Source: Armatimonadota bacterium (GTDB lineage: Bacteria > Sysuimicrobiota > Sysuimicrobiia > Sysuimicrobiales > Sysuimicrobiaceae). Taken from it: DNA of 64,000 bases. The DNA lies in the NCBI GenBank assembly GCA_031460175.1, contig JAVKGW010000005.1, forward strand, positions 1 to 64,000, read 5' to 3'. Under the pieces are notes generated by a model. That model did not search any database. It was not told the origin of the DNA and worked only from the letters and a program-made list of their open reading frames with translations. The position numbers and the translations under genes were made by a program. Of the stretch, positions 17,174 to 26,292 are shown piece by piece (the stretch's first letter is position 1; every line of letters starts with the position of its first letter).

Positions 17174-17911
17174 TCATTTTTCCTGATGCAGATGGAGGCC
17201 CTTGCCGTCCCGGGGGAACAGCCCCTGTTGGAGGGCACGGGCCACGGCCTCTGCCCGGGTATGGGCCCCCAGCTTGCGCAGGAGGTTCTGCACGTGGTTG
17301 CGGACGGTGGCGGTGGAGAGGACCAGGGTGCGGGCGATGGCCTCCGTGTCCATGCCCTGGGCCAGCAAGGCCAGGACCTCCCGCTCCCTCCGGGTGAGGG
17401 GGTGCTTGACCGCGCCCACGGTGGCGAGAAGCCCCTCCCGCGCCGCCAGCAGCTCCACCAGCTCCTCCACGGTCCGCTGGCGGGTCACATCCCGGAAGAG
17501 GTGTACCAGAAACACGTCCTGGGGGTCTGGACCGGGACGAAGCACCAGGGTGCTGGTGTTCACCCACACGTACCGGCCGTCCCGCGTGCGGTAGCACACG
17601 TCCCGGGGAGGGATGGTTTCCTCCGCGCGGGCCATGGCGAACTCCGGACACCCCGGGCAACACACCAGGTGTCCGTTCCGGTCGTAGCCCGCCACCACCC
17701 GGTAGCACGGCCGGCCCACCACCTCCTCCTGAGACCATCCCAGCAACTTCTCCGCGGCCCGGTTCCACAGGATGATCCGCTGGCGGCCATCCACCACCAG
17801 GGCCGGCTCGCCTGCCCGTTCCAGGGCCTCCAGGGCCACCCGGAGGCCCTCGGACACCCGCCGTGCGCTGCTCACGGCCTCCGCCCGCTTCACGCCCATC
17901 ACCCCCCTCAT
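17174..17911 (-). CDS. PAS-LuxR regulator with a cysteine cluster
   Basis: This 245-residue regulator has a PAS domain at about residues 30-145 and a LuxR-type helix-turn-helix at about 170-235 (LTRREREVLALLAQGM, then STATVRNHVQNLLRKL). The PAS domain contains C69, C84, C85 and C88 plus H81 (HLVCCPGCPE), suited to a metal, FeS or thiol redox sensor. Its ATG overlaps the TGA of dch (ATGA), so it is produced with the aromatic enzymes. An ATG 12 bp upstream is an alternative start. It probably controls the flanking degradation genes. Confidence 0.87.
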   Translation of the reverse strand: MRGVMGVKRAEAVSSARRVSEGLRVALEALERAGEPALVVDGRQRIILWNRAAEKLLGWSQEEVVGRPCYRVVAGYDRNGHLVCCPGCPEFAMARAEETIPPRDVCYRTRDGRYVWVNTSTLVLRPGPDPQDVFLVHLFRDVTRQRTVEELVELLAAREGLLATVGAVKHPLTRREREVLALLAQGMDTEAIARTLVLSTATVRNHVQNLLRKLGAHTRAEAVARALQQGLFPRDGKGLHLHQEK

Positions 17912-18672
17912 CGGTGTTTCCATCTCGCCCCGCGCTTCTCGAGGAAGGCCCGGAGCCCTTCGTGCGCGTCCTCCGTGGACATGAGGTCCCCCAGATAGAG
18001 GCGCTCCGCTTCCTGCAATGCCTCCGCAAACCACCGCCGGAACGTGGCCACGGCCGCCCGCTTCGTGAGGTGAAGGACCGCTGCGCTGTGAGCCCGGAGC
18101 TGTTCCACCACCCGCCGCACCGCCTCCTCCAGCTGGCCGGAGGGGACCACCTCCGTCACCAGGCCCAGCTCCTGCGCCCGCCGGGCGGGGAGGATCTCTC
18201 CGGTGAGGAGGGGCAGGATCCCCCGCTTGCCGAACAGGAAAGGGAAGGCGGCCGCGGCCACGGGCGGAAATACCCCTACCCGGATCTCGGGCTGCCCGAA
18301 GGTCGCTTCCTCCGCGGCCACCACCACGTCGCACAGGGCCACCACCTCGCACCCGCCTCCCAGGGCGGGGCCTTGGACGGAGGCCACCGTGGGCACGTCC
18401 ACCCAGACCAGGGTGCGGCACAGGTCGTGGAAGGCCTCCATCATCTCGTGCACCCTGTCCGCGGTGTGCTCCGCCACGTCCACTCCCGCGGAGAAGGACC
18501 GGCCCCGGGCGCCCAGGACGATGGCCCGCACCGTGCGATCCTCCGCGGCTGCGCGCAATGCGGCCGCGAGCTCCCGCATGACCGCGATGGTGAGGATGTT
18601 GTGGGGCGGCCGGTTCAGGGTGACCCACCGGACGCCCTCCTCGTGTCGGACCTCCACCGCGCCTTCCGTCAT
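17908..18672 (-). CDS. dch: cyclohexa-1,5-dienecarbonyl-CoA hydratase-like crotonase
   Basis: This 254-residue crotonase has the oxyanion-hole segments SFSAGVDV and ALGGGCEV. The blocks [33 protein letters not shown] and [16 protein letters not shown] resemble dienoyl-CoA hydratases (Dch), which add water to the product of benzoyl-CoA reductase. Position 1.2 kb from the reductase operon strengthens the call. It overlaps the acyl-CoA dehydrogenase and the PAS-LuxR gene by 4 bp each. Confidence 0.83.
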   Translation of the reverse strand: MTEGAVEVRHEEGVRWVTLNRPPHNILTIAVMRELAAALRAAAEDRTVRAIVLGARGRSFSAGVDVAEHTADRVHEMMEAFHDLCRTLVWVDVPTVASVQGPALGGGCEVVALCDVVVAAEEATFGQPEIRVGVFPPVAAAAFPFLFGKRGILPLLTGEILPARRAQELGLVTEVVPSGQLEEAVRRVVEQLRAHSAAVLHLTKRAAVATFRRWFAEALQEAERLYLGDLMSTEDAHEGLRAFLEKRGARWKHR

Positions 18673-19859
18673 GGAGCCTCCTCCGCGGGCGCCGTTGAGG
18701 CCGACCGCAGGACCTCCTGGGCCACCACCAGGGTCTGGATCTCCGAGGTTCCCTCGTAGATGCGCAGGGCCCGAACCTCCCGGTACAGCCGCTCCACGGG
18801 GCTCCCGTGCACCACTCCCCGCGCTCCCCACAGCTGCACCGCGCTGTCCACGACCCGTTGCGCGGCCTCCGTGGCGTACAGCTTGGCCATGGAGGCCTCC
18901 CGGGTGGCCCGCCGCCTCAGCTCGTCCTTCACCCACGCGGCCCGGTACACCAGCAGGGCCGCGGCGTCCACCTCCAGGGCCATGTGAGCCAGCTTCTCCC
19001 GCACCAGCTGGAACCGGCTCAGGACCTGCCCAAACGCCACCCGCTCCTGCACGAACTTCAACGCCTCCTGGAGGGCCCGGCGGGCGAATCCCAGGGCAGC
19101 GGCGCCCACCGTGGTCCGGAAGACGTCCAGGGTCCGCATGGCCACCTCGAACCCCTGCCCTTCCTCCCCCAGCCGGTGGCTCTCCGGCACCCAGCAGCCC
19201 CGGAGGCTGAGGGTCCCGAGCGGATGCGGAGCGAGGACCCGGATCCGCTCGCTGACCACAAGCCCCGGTGCATCCGCGTCCACCACGAAGGCGCTGAGCC
19301 CCTCTCTGCCGGGGCCGCCCGTGCGGGCGAACACCACGTAGTGGTCCGCGAGCCCCGCGTTGGAGATCCAGGTCTTCACGCCCTCCAGCACGTACCCCCC
19401 CTCCGATCGGCGGGCGGAGGTGGTGATCCCGGCGACATCCGAGCCCGCCTGGGGCTCGGAGAGGGCGAAGGCCGCGATGCGATGGCCGCGGGCCACCTCC
19501 GGGAGGTAGCGGGCCCGCAGGGAGTCGCTCCCGAAGAGGGTGATGGGCGCGCTCCCCAATCCCTGCATGGCGAAGGCGAAGTCCGCCAGCCCGGAGTACC
19601 CCGCCAGGATCTCCCGGACCAGGCACAGGCTCCGCACGTCCAGGCCCTCGAACACCCCCCCGTAGGCCCGGGGCACGCAGTACCTCAGCCAGCCCGCTTC
19701 CCCCAGCCTGCGCACCAGCTCCCGGCTCACCCGATCTGGATCCTCCTCCTCGTGGGCCGCGAGCGGCTCCGCCTCCTGTTGGGCCCACGCCTCCAACTCC
19801 CGCGCCAGGCGGCGGTGGGTTTCCCCGAAGAAGGGCCAGAGGAGGTGGTCCCGGTTCAC
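18669..19859 (-). CDS. acyl-CoA dehydrogenase
   Basis: This 396-residue flavoprotein has [14 protein letters not shown] and the C-terminal [10 protein letters not shown] block; the glutamate of YEGT is the position of the catalytic base in many family members. The start is the GTG at 19859, which shares its G with the TAG stop of the upstream crotonase. Neighbours suggest a ring or side-chain CoA thioester substrate, for example a cyclohexanecarboxyl-CoA or phenylpropanoyl-CoA; sequence alone does not decide. Confidence 0.88.
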   Translation of the reverse strand: MNRDHLLWPFFGETHRRLARELEAWAQQEAEPLAAHEEEDPDRVSRELVRRLGEAGWLRYCVPRAYGGVFEGLDVRSLCLVREILAGYSGLADFAFAMQGLGSAPITLFGSDSLRARYLPEVARGHRIAAFALSEPQAGSDVAGITTSARRSEGGYVLEGVKTWISNAGLADHYVVFARTGGPGREGLSAFVVDADAPGLVVSERIRVLAPHPLGTLSLRGCWVPESHRLGEEGQGFEVAMRTLDVFRTTVGAAALGFARRALQEALKFVQERVAFGQVLSRFQLVREKLAHMALEVDAAALLVYRAAWVKDELRRRATREASMAKLYATEAAQRVVDSAVQLWGARGVVHGSPVERLYREVRALRIYEGTSEIQTLVVAQEVLRSASTAPAEEAP

Positions 19860-20668
19860 TAGTCGCCCTCGAAGGTGGGGCTGCGGCGCTCCACGAAGGC
19901 CTGGTATCCCCGGGCGAAGTCCCGGGTGAGCATGCACAGGGCCTGGGCCTGGGCCTCCGATTCGATGGCCTCGTCCAGCGGCATCTCCCACTCCTTGTGG
20001 AGCATGCGCTTGGTCATGGCGTGCGCAAAGGTGGGCCCCTGTGCGATCTGGCGCGCCAGCTGCTGGGCTTCCTGGAGCAGGGTCTCCGGCGGGCACAGGC
20101 GGTTGAAGAAGCCCCACCGCTCCGCCTCCTCCCCGCTCATCTCCCGCCCCGTGTACAGGAGCTCCGCGGCCCGCCCCAGGCCCACGATGCGGGGCAGGAG
20201 CGCGCACGCGCCCATATCCGAGCCCGCAAGCCCCACCCGCACGAACAGGAAGGCCACCCGGCTCCGGGGAGTCCCCAGGCGCAGGTCGCACGCGGCCGCG
20301 ATCACCGCCCCTGCCCCCACACACACCCCGTCCACCGCGGCGATCAGGGGCTGCGGGCAGTGCCGCATGGCGATCACCAGGTCCCCCGTCATGCGGGTGA
20401 ACGCCAGCTTCCCGCGCACGTCCATGTCCAGAAGGGGCCGGATGATCTCGTGCACGTCTCCTCCGGAGCAGAAGTTGCCGCCGGCTCCCGTGATCACCAC
20501 GGCCTTCACGTCCTCCACCCGGTCCAGAAGGCGAAACGTGTCCCTGAGCTCCGCGTAGCTCTCGAAGGTGAGGGGGTTTTTCCGCTCCGGACGGTTCAGG
20601 GTGATGGTGGCGATCCCGTCCTGTACCTCCCACAGGAAGTGCTGGGGGTTCAGGTCTGCTCCGCGCAT
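19859..20668 (-). CDS. enoyl-CoA hydratase/isomerase family protein
   Basis: This 269-residue crotonase has [31 protein letters not shown] (oxyanion hole) and [12 protein letters not shown]. Close relatives, as I recall, occur with acyl-CoA dehydrogenase and ligase genes in aminobenzoate or aryl-acid clusters. It is shorter than ring-opening hydrolases of the Oah/BamA type (about 375 residues), so it is not an obvious ring hydrolase, though a BadI-like role cannot be excluded. Confidence 0.85.
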   Translation of the reverse strand: MRGADLNPQHFLWEVQDGIATITLNRPERKNPLTFESYAELRDTFRLLDRVEDVKAVVITGAGGNFCSGGDVHEIIRPLLDMDVRGKLAFTRMTGDLVIAMRHCPQPLIAAVDGVCVGAGAVIAAACDLRLGTPRSRVAFLFVRVGLAGSDMGACALLPRIVGLGRAAELLYTGREMSGEEAERWGFFNRLCPPETLLQEAQQLARQIAQGPTFAHAMTKRMLHKEWEMPLDEAIESEAQAQALCMLTRDFARGYQAFVERRSPTFEGD

Positions 20669-20684
20669 GCCTTCCTCCTCCGGG

Positions 20685-22253
20685 TCAGGATCGGGTGGCG
20701 GTGGCCTCAGCGCTCCGACGGCGTTCCTGCTCGGCCAGCACCTTCCGGAGCACCTTGCCCACCGCGGACTTGGGAAGCTCGGACACGAACTCCACCTCCC
20801 GTACCTTCTTGTAGGGGGCCACCCGTTCCTCCACGAACCGCAACAGCTCTGCCGCGGTGACTTCCCCCTGGAGGACCACGAAGGCCTTGGGGATCTGCCC
20901 GACTTCCGGATCGGGTTTCGGGATCACGCACGCCTCGCGAACCGCGGGGTGCTGGCGCAGGACCTCCTCCAGCTCCGCGGGGGCGATGGAGTAGCCCTTG
21001 TACTTAATCATCTCCTTGCGACGGTCCACCCACCACATGTACCCGGACTCGTCGAACCGCACGAGGTCGCCCGTCCGGAACCAGCCGCCTTCCAGGGAGG
21101 CTTCCTCGTCCGCCTCCGGGTTCCTCCAGTACCCCACGGTGACCATGGGACCCCGGACCACAAGCTCTCCTACCTCTCCGGGACCCAGGTCCCGGCCCGT
21201 GTCCGGATCCACCACCCGCTCCTCCAGGTTCGGCACCGGAGGCCCCACGGACCGGGGCTTCCAGGGCATGGGAGGGAGGAGGAGGTTCATGAGTCCCGCG
21301 CACTCCGTCATCCCGATGTGCTCCGTCACGGGGCATCCGAACACCCGCTCCGCCCGGGCTTGAAGTTCTGGGTCCAAGGGCAGGGCCGCGGTGTTCACGA
21401 ATCGCAGCCCCCGGTACCCGAACCCACGGGTCTCCGCGGCCTCCACGAGGGCCCTCAGGGCGGGGGGAACCGCGTAGAGCTGCGTGGCCCGGTGGTACTC
21501 GATCCAGTACAGGACTTCCTGCGCCTCGAACTGCGGCAGGAGGATCTGCCGGGCCCCCGCGCAGACCCCCGCGTTCAGCAGGGTCAGCAGGCCCATGCAG
21601 TGGCTGAAGGGGAGGAAGTGCACGTACACGGCTCCCTCCCCCACGAACCCCAGGGCGCGGGCCGCCAGGACGTTGGCGAGCACGTTCCGGTGGGTGAGCC
21701 GGGTCCCCTTCGGGAGCCCCGTGGTCCCGCTCGAGAAGAGGATGCAGGCAAGATCCCGGTCGGGGCGGATCGAGACGGGTTCCGGATCCCCGAACGGCTC
21801 CGCCGCCTCCAACAGCTCCTCCAGGTTCAGGATGTGGCGGACGGATGGCAAGGCTCGGGTTCGAAGGTCCTTGCTCCACTCCGGGGAGGCCATCACCACG
21901 CATGCCTCCACCTCGCCCAGGCACCGCTCCACCTCCGCGGGCTTCAGGAGAGGGTTCAGCGGGACCACCACGCCCCCCGCCCGCAGGATCCCGTAGAAGG
22001 CCACGGGATGTGCCAGGGCGTTGGCCGCGATCAGGGCCACCCGGTCACCCTTGCCCACCCCCATTTCCTGAAGGGCCCGGGCTACCTTTCCGGAGGCGGT
22101 CCAGAGGTGGCCATAGGTCACCACCTGACCGGTGGGCGCCCACACGAGGGCAGGGCGGTCCGGCTCCATCCGGGCCCGCTGTTCCACGGGCTGAAAGCAG
22201 GGGACCTCAGGTGTAGGGAAAGGGGCCACAAAGGGATTGCGGAACATCTCCAC
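20685..22253 (-). CDS. AMP-forming acyl/aryl-CoA ligase
   Basis: This 522-residue ANL-superfamily enzyme has the P-loop [28 protein letters not shown], the hinge region [19 protein letters not shown] and the C-terminal catalytic lysine in [12 protein letters not shown]. It activates a carboxylic acid to its CoA ester. Lying 3 bp upstream of the 4-hydroxybenzoyl-CoA reductase genes' continuation, it is a candidate 4-hydroxybenzoate- or cinnamate-type CoA ligase. Confidence 0.88.
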   Translation of the reverse strand: MEMFRNPFVAPFPTPEVPCFQPVEQRARMEPDRPALVWAPTGQVVTYGHLWTASGKVARALQEMGVGKGDRVALIAANALAHPVAFYGILRAGGVVVPLNPLLKPAEVERCLGEVEACVVMASPEWSKDLRTRALPSVRHILNLEELLEAAEPFGDPEPVSIRPDRDLACILFSSGTTGLPKGTRLTHRNVLANVLAARALGFVGEGAVYVHFLPFSHCMGLLTLLNAGVCAGARQILLPQFEAQEVLYWIEYHRATQLYAVPPALRALVEAAETRGFGYRGLRFVNTAALPLDPELQARAERVFGCPVTEHIGMTECAGLMNLLLPPMPWKPRSVGPPVPNLEERVVDPDTGRDLGPGEVGELVVRGPMVTVGYWRNPEADEEASLEGGWFRTGDLVRFDESGYMWWVDRRKEMIKYKGYSIAPAELEEVLRQHPAVREACVIPKPDPEVGQIPKAFVVLQGEVTAAELLRFVEERVAPYKKVREVEFVSELPKSAVGKVLRKVLAEQERRRSAEATATRS

Positions 22254-22256
22254 CCC

Positions 22257-23258
22257 CTATGCCACAAGGGCCTCGAGGGCCCGACGGACCTGGACTGGAG
22301 CGATGCGCCGGCGGTAGTACACGGTGAAGTCCACGTTGTCCATGGGGTGGACGGCCCGGTACACGGCTTCGGCCACCCGCTCCAGCACCTGCGGCTCCAC
22401 CCTCTGCCCCACCAGCAGGCCCGCGGCCTCCTCCAGCACCAGGGGCCGCGAGGCCACGCCTCCTAGGACGATGCGGCACCTCTGTACCGTCCCGTCCGCC
22501 TCCTGCTGCAACGCCACCGCCACCCCCAGGGCCGCGAAGTCCAGGGAACCCCGGCGCCGCACCTTCCGGTACGTGCTGCGCACCCCGTCCGCGGGTGGCA
22601 GCAGGATCTCCGCCACCAGCTCCTCGTGCGCCTTGTTCAGGTACCGGATGCCGTCATCCAGGTACAGGTCCTCCAGGGGAACGACCCGCTCCCCCGCGGG
22701 TCCCACGAGCCGAACCCGCGCGCCCAGGGCGATGAGGATGGGGGCTCCGTCGCTGCTGGAGACGGCCCAGCATCGCCCTCCTCCGGGCGCCACCCGGCAG
22801 GGCACTTCCGCGGGATCCGCCTTGCCGGGGGCCTTCATGCACCACCCCAGGGCCTCCCGCCACAGGTCGGTCTGGTCGTAGTAGTTGCACCGGGTATCGA
22901 GGCAGAGATTCCCGCCAATGGTGCCCATCTGGTGCAGGAGGGGGTTTGAGCAGACGGCCACCGCCTGCGCGAGCCCCGGGTAGCCCGCGCGGATCATGGG
23001 GTGTGCCGCCAGCTCCGCGAGGGTGCATCCCGCCCCGATCCGGAGCCCCTCCCCGGGATTGCCCCAGATCCCACGCAGCTCCCGGATCCGGCGCAGGCTC
23101 ACCAGGTGTTTCGGGAGGATCTGGCGGCGCTTCATCTTCGGATACACATCCGTCCCGCCGGCCACGGGCATCGCCTCCGGTCCCAGATCCGCGAGGATCC
23201 GGGTGGCCTCCGGCAGACTGGCGGGGCGGTGGAGCTGAAAACCCGGTAACCGCAGCAT
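22257..23258 (-). CDS. hcrB: 4-hydroxybenzoyl-CoA reductase FAD subunit (beta)
   Basis: This 333-residue FAD-binding subunit of the xanthine dehydrogenase family has PVAGGTDVYP at 31-40 and MGTIGGNLCLD at 111-121. It carries the extra cysteine loop special to 4-hydroxybenzoyl-CoA reductase: C124, C140, C154 and C163, where the Thauera enzyme is known to bind an added [4Fe-4S] cluster. The spacing 16-14-9 is longer in the middle than I recall for Thauera (16-8-9). This loop is the best evidence for the function of the whole operon. Confidence 0.9.
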   Translation of the reverse strand: MLRLPGFQLHRPASLPEATRILADLGPEAMPVAGGTDVYPKMKRRQILPKHLVSLRRIRELRGIWGNPGEGLRIGAGCTLAELAAHPMIRAGYPGLAQAVAVCSNPLLHQMGTIGGNLCLDTRCNYYDQTDLWREALGWCMKAPGKADPAEVPCRVAPGGGRCWAVSSSDGAPILIALGARVRLVGPAGERVVPLEDLYLDDGIRYLNKAHEELVAEILLPPADGVRSTYRKVRRRGSLDFAALGVAVALQQEADGTVQRCRIVLGGVASRPLVLEEAAGLLVGQRVEPQVLERVAEAVYRAVHPMDNVDFTVYYRRRIAPVQVRRALEALVA

Positions 23259-23267
23259 GGCCGCCTC

Positions 23268-25676
23268 CTAAGCGGGTTTCGCCTCCAGTTCCCATTGCGG
23301 GGGTCGGGCCACCCGTTCCGGGGTGGGGAAGGAGAAAGAGGGAAGCTTGGTGGGTCCCACCCGGGCGGGCCGTCCCTTTCGACGCTCTTCCAGGGCTTTG
23401 AGGATCTTCTCCGGGGTCACGGGCACCTCGTCCACCCGGATCTTGAGGGCATCCGCGATGGCGTTCAGGATGGCCGGGGTCACGCACAGCAGCGGCCCCT
23501 GTCCCACCTCCTTCGCGCTGAAGGGGGCCCGGGGATCCTCCGTGTGGACGAAGAAGGTGATGACCTCCGGCATCTCGTGAACCGTGGGGATCTTGTAATC
23601 CAGCAGAGACGGGCCCCGGTGCAGGTGCTTGCGGAAGGCCTGCTCCTCCAGCAGGGCCTCGCCTAGGGCCATGTGCACGCTGCCCTCCACCTGCCCTTCT
23701 GCCAGGGTGGGATTCAGAGGACGCCCGATATCGTGGGCGATCCACACCCTCTCCACCCGAACCTCGCCCGTCTCCGGATCACACCGCACCTCCGCCACGC
23801 AGGCGGAGAAGGTGTGGGTGGGGGAAGGTCCCACCCCCGATCCCTTGTAGGTGCCGAGCTTCTCGGGCGGCCGGTAGCTCCCGGAGGTGGACAAGCATCC
23901 GAACCTCGCCTCCGCCCACTGGGCCGCCTGGGCGAAGGCAACCCCGACTTCCGGGTTCTCCTCGTCGTAGATGCGTCGCCCCCGGCAAACCAGCCGGTGT
24001 CGGGGGATCTGGAGCTTCTCCGCCACCGCCTCCACCAGGAGGTCCCGTGCCCGGCAGGCGGCCTCGTAGGCCGCGTTGCCCACCATGATGGTCACGCGGC
24101 TGCTGTAGCTGCCGAGGTCGATGGGCGTGAGGTCCGTGTCGGAGGTGACGAGACGGATGTCCTGGGGTGCGAGCCCGAGGACCTCTGCCACGATGGTGGC
24201 GATGGCGGTGGCGGACCCCTGACCGATCTCCGTGGCCAGGGTGTACACGGTGACCACGCCCGTGCGGTCCACCCGGAGATGCACCTCGGAGTGGGGCATG
24301 TCGCTGAAGTAGATGGACCCTCCCGCCCCCGTGAGGTAGGCGCTGCACGCGAACCCGATCCCGTGCCCGTACGGGAGCCGCCCGCGCTTCTCGTACCACC
24401 CGCTCGCTTCCACCACCCTCTCGATGCACTCCCGGAGACCGTTGCTGGTGATCTCCAGCCAGTTCACCGTGAGCTCGTGGGGTCCCGTGAGGTTGCGCAG
24501 CCGAAGCGCCACGGGGTCCAGGCCCAGATCCTCGCTCAGCTTGTCCAGGTGGACCTCCAGGGCGCACCGGGCCTGTGGGGTGCCGTGTCCCCGCTTGGGG
24601 CCACAGGGGGGCTTGTTGGTGAACACCCGCACGCCCTGGAACCGGTAGTGGGGAATGCGGTAGCTCACGGGCTCATGGGTGCCCGCGTACAGCAGGGTGG
24701 CCGGCCCGAAGGAGCAGTATGCCCCGCCGTCGAGGTAGGCCTCCACGTGTATGGCCGTGATCCGGCCGTCCCGGGTAACTCCGGTGCGGATGCGCAACAG
24801 CTCCGGGTGTCGGCCTCGGTGGGCGTAGAACACCTCCTCCCGGGTGAGGGTGATCTTCACGGGGTGACCCGTGAGCATGCTGAGCTTCGCCGCGCACACC
24901 TCGTGGTGGAAGATGTCCAGTTTCCCGCCGAATCCCCCGCCCACCGCGGGCACGATGATCCGCACCTGGTGCTCCTCCAGCTGCAAGGCCTTCGCGAGAC
25001 CCTTGTGGAGGTAGTGCGGTGCCTGGTGGGAGGTCCACAGGGTGAGCTGCTTCGCCCCGGGATCCCACCAGGCGAGGGCACTGTGGGGCTCCATGGGCGC
25101 GTGGGTGCTGCCCTCGTAGAAGAACAGGTCCTCCCGCACGTAGTCCGCCTCCGCGAACCCCTTCTCCACGTCCCCGAACTCCAGGGATGCCAAGCGGTGC
25201 ACGTTCCCGAAGGGTCCGTAGTCGTGGATGCGGGGCTCCGGGTGCGCCAATGCCTCCTCGATGCTCATGCGGGCTGGAAGGGGCTCGTAATCCACCTCGA
25301 TGAGGCGGACCGCCTCCTCCGCGGTGTAGGGGTCCACCGCGGCCACCGCGGCCACGGGCTCCCCCACGTAGCGCACCTTGTCCACCGCCAGGGCGGTCTC
25401 GTCCTGTCCCACCGGGAACACCCCATACCGGATGGGGAGGTCCTTCCCCGTGATGACCGCCACCACCCCCGGCAGCTCCAGGGCCCGCTGCACCCGGACT
25501 TCTCGGATCCGGGCATGTGCCTGGGTGCTCCGGGCGAGCCTGCCGAAGAGCATCCCGGGCAGGGAAAGATCATCCGCGTACTGGGCCCGACCCATGACCT
25601 TGGCCCAGCCGTCCACCCGCGGGAGACGCTGCCCCACCACCGCGAGGACTTCCTCCCGTTCCTTGACCACCGCCAT
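23268..25676 (-). CDS. hcrA: 4-hydroxybenzoyl-CoA reductase molybdenum subunit (alpha)
   Basis: This 802-residue molybdopterin subunit of the xanthine dehydrogenase family removes the phenolic hydroxyl of 4-hydroxybenzoyl-CoA, with HcrB and HcrC. It has the aldehyde-oxidase a/b hammerhead at about 20-130 and Mo-cofactor segments VGGGFGGKLD and GPKRGHGTPQARC. The conserved VGE motif, whose glutamate is catalytic in the family, reads KEVGQGPLL, a Glu-to-Gln change. The ATG at 25676 follows GGGAGGAG; an upstream ATG would overlap hcrC. moaC and moeA for cofactor synthesis lie at 46-48 kb. Confidence 0.88.
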   Translation of the reverse strand: MAVVKEREEVLAVVGQRLPRVDGWAKVMGRAQYADDLSLPGMLFGRLARSTQAHARIREVRVQRALELPGVVAVITGKDLPIRYGVFPVGQDETALAVDKVRYVGEPVAAVAAVDPYTAEEAVRLIEVDYEPLPARMSIEEALAHPEPRIHDYGPFGNVHRLASLEFGDVEKGFAEADYVREDLFFYEGSTHAPMEPHSALAWWDPGAKQLTLWTSHQAPHYLHKGLAKALQLEEHQVRIIVPAVGGGFGGKLDIFHHEVCAAKLSMLTGHPVKITLTREEVFYAHRGRHPELLRIRTGVTRDGRITAIHVEAYLDGGAYCSFGPATLLYAGTHEPVSYRIPHYRFQGVRVFTNKPPCGPKRGHGTPQARCALEVHLDKLSEDLGLDPVALRLRNLTGPHELTVNWLEITSNGLRECIERVVEASGWYEKRGRLPYGHGIGFACSAYLTGAGGSIYFSDMPHSEVHLRVDRTGVVTVYTLATEIGQGSATAIATIVAEVLGLAPQDIRLVTSDTDLTPIDLGSYSSRVTIMVGNAAYEAACRARDLLVEAVAEKLQIPRHRLVCRGRRIYDEENPEVGVAFAQAAQWAEARFGCLSTSGSYRPPEKLGTYKGSGVGPSPTHTFSACVAEVRCDPETGEVRVERVWIAHDIGRPLNPTLAEGQVEGSVHMALGEALLEEQAFRKHLHRGPSLLDYKIPTVHEMPEVITFFVHTEDPRAPFSAKEVGQGPLLCVTPAILNAIADALKIRVDEVPVTPEKILKALEERRKGRPARVGPTKLPSFSFPTPERVARPPQWELEAKPA

Positions 25677-25689
25677 GTGCGCTCCTCCC

Positions 25690-26178
25690 TTACCTCGATC
25701 CGGACGTGCCCGCGGAGAGGTGCCTTGCCGCGGTTCCAACCGCCTCGATGATCTTCACGTATCCCGTGCACCGGCAGAACACCCCGGACAGGGCATCCCG
25801 GATTTGCTCCGGGGTCGGTGTGGGGTTCTCCTCCAGGAGGGCCTTCGCGGTGAGGATCATGGCGGGCGTGCAGTACCCGCACTGGAGGGCGCCGAGCTCC
25901 GCAAAGGCCTTCTGGAGGGGGTGCAGCGCTCCATCTTGGCCGAGCCCCTCGATGGTGGTGACCTCGTGGCCCTCCGCGTCCACGGCCAACAGGAGGCAGG
26001 AGAGCGTGGGTTTGCCGTCCACCAACACCGTGCACACCCCGCACTCCCCCAGCTCACACCCGTGCTTGGTCCCCACGAGCCCCAGGTCTTCTCGCAGAAC
26101 CTCCAGGAGGGTCCGGTGAACGGGCACCAGCAGGCGGTACTCGCGGCCGTTCACCTGGAGGCGTACCGGCTGGTCCAT
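25690..26178 (-). CDS. hcrC: 4-hydroxybenzoyl-CoA reductase iron-sulfur subunit (gamma)
   Basis: This 162-residue protein carries two [2Fe-2S] clusters: the plant-ferredoxin type motif GCELGECGVCTVLVDG with a following C (PTLSC), and the helical-domain motif CGYC plus CRCTGY. It transfers electrons from ferredoxin toward the molybdenum site. It is the first gene of hcrCAB, and a palindromic TGACC-N4-GGTCA element lies 17 bp upstream of its ATG. Confidence 0.92.
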   Translation of the reverse strand: MDQPVRLQVNGREYRLLVPVHRTLLEVLREDLGLVGTKHGCELGECGVCTVLVDGKPTLSCLLLAVDAEGHEVTTIEGLGQDGALHPLQKAFAELGALQCGYCTPAMILTAKALLEENPTPTPEQIRDALSGVFCRCTGYVKIIEAVGTAARHLSAGTSGSR

Positions 26179-26194
26179 GAGGCACCCCCGGTTT

Positions 26195-26211
26195 TGACCG
26201 GATGGTCAGTC
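26195..26211 (+). promoter_or_regulatory. candidate TetR-type operator upstream of hcrC
   Basis: TGACC-GGAT-GGTCA is a 14-bp inverted repeat with 5-bp perfect arms, extended by GTC. It resembles known operators of TetR-family regulators of acyl-CoA metabolism and shares GGTCAGTC with the bzd site. The TetR gene at 10153-10794 is the nearest candidate. Confidence 0.5.
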
Positions 26212-26292
26212 TAGGGGAAGTCTACGCTCCCGGGCGGTTCCCTGAGCAATCCGGCCGAGAACCGAGGATGAATACTGCGGAGAACCGATGCG

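Noticed and set aside
17908-23745. Extended minus-strand frames of 300-650 residues across gene boundaries
   Set aside because: Their N-terminal parts are antisense-like, low-complexity translations of neighbouring genes; only the portions starting at the chosen start codons show family motifs.
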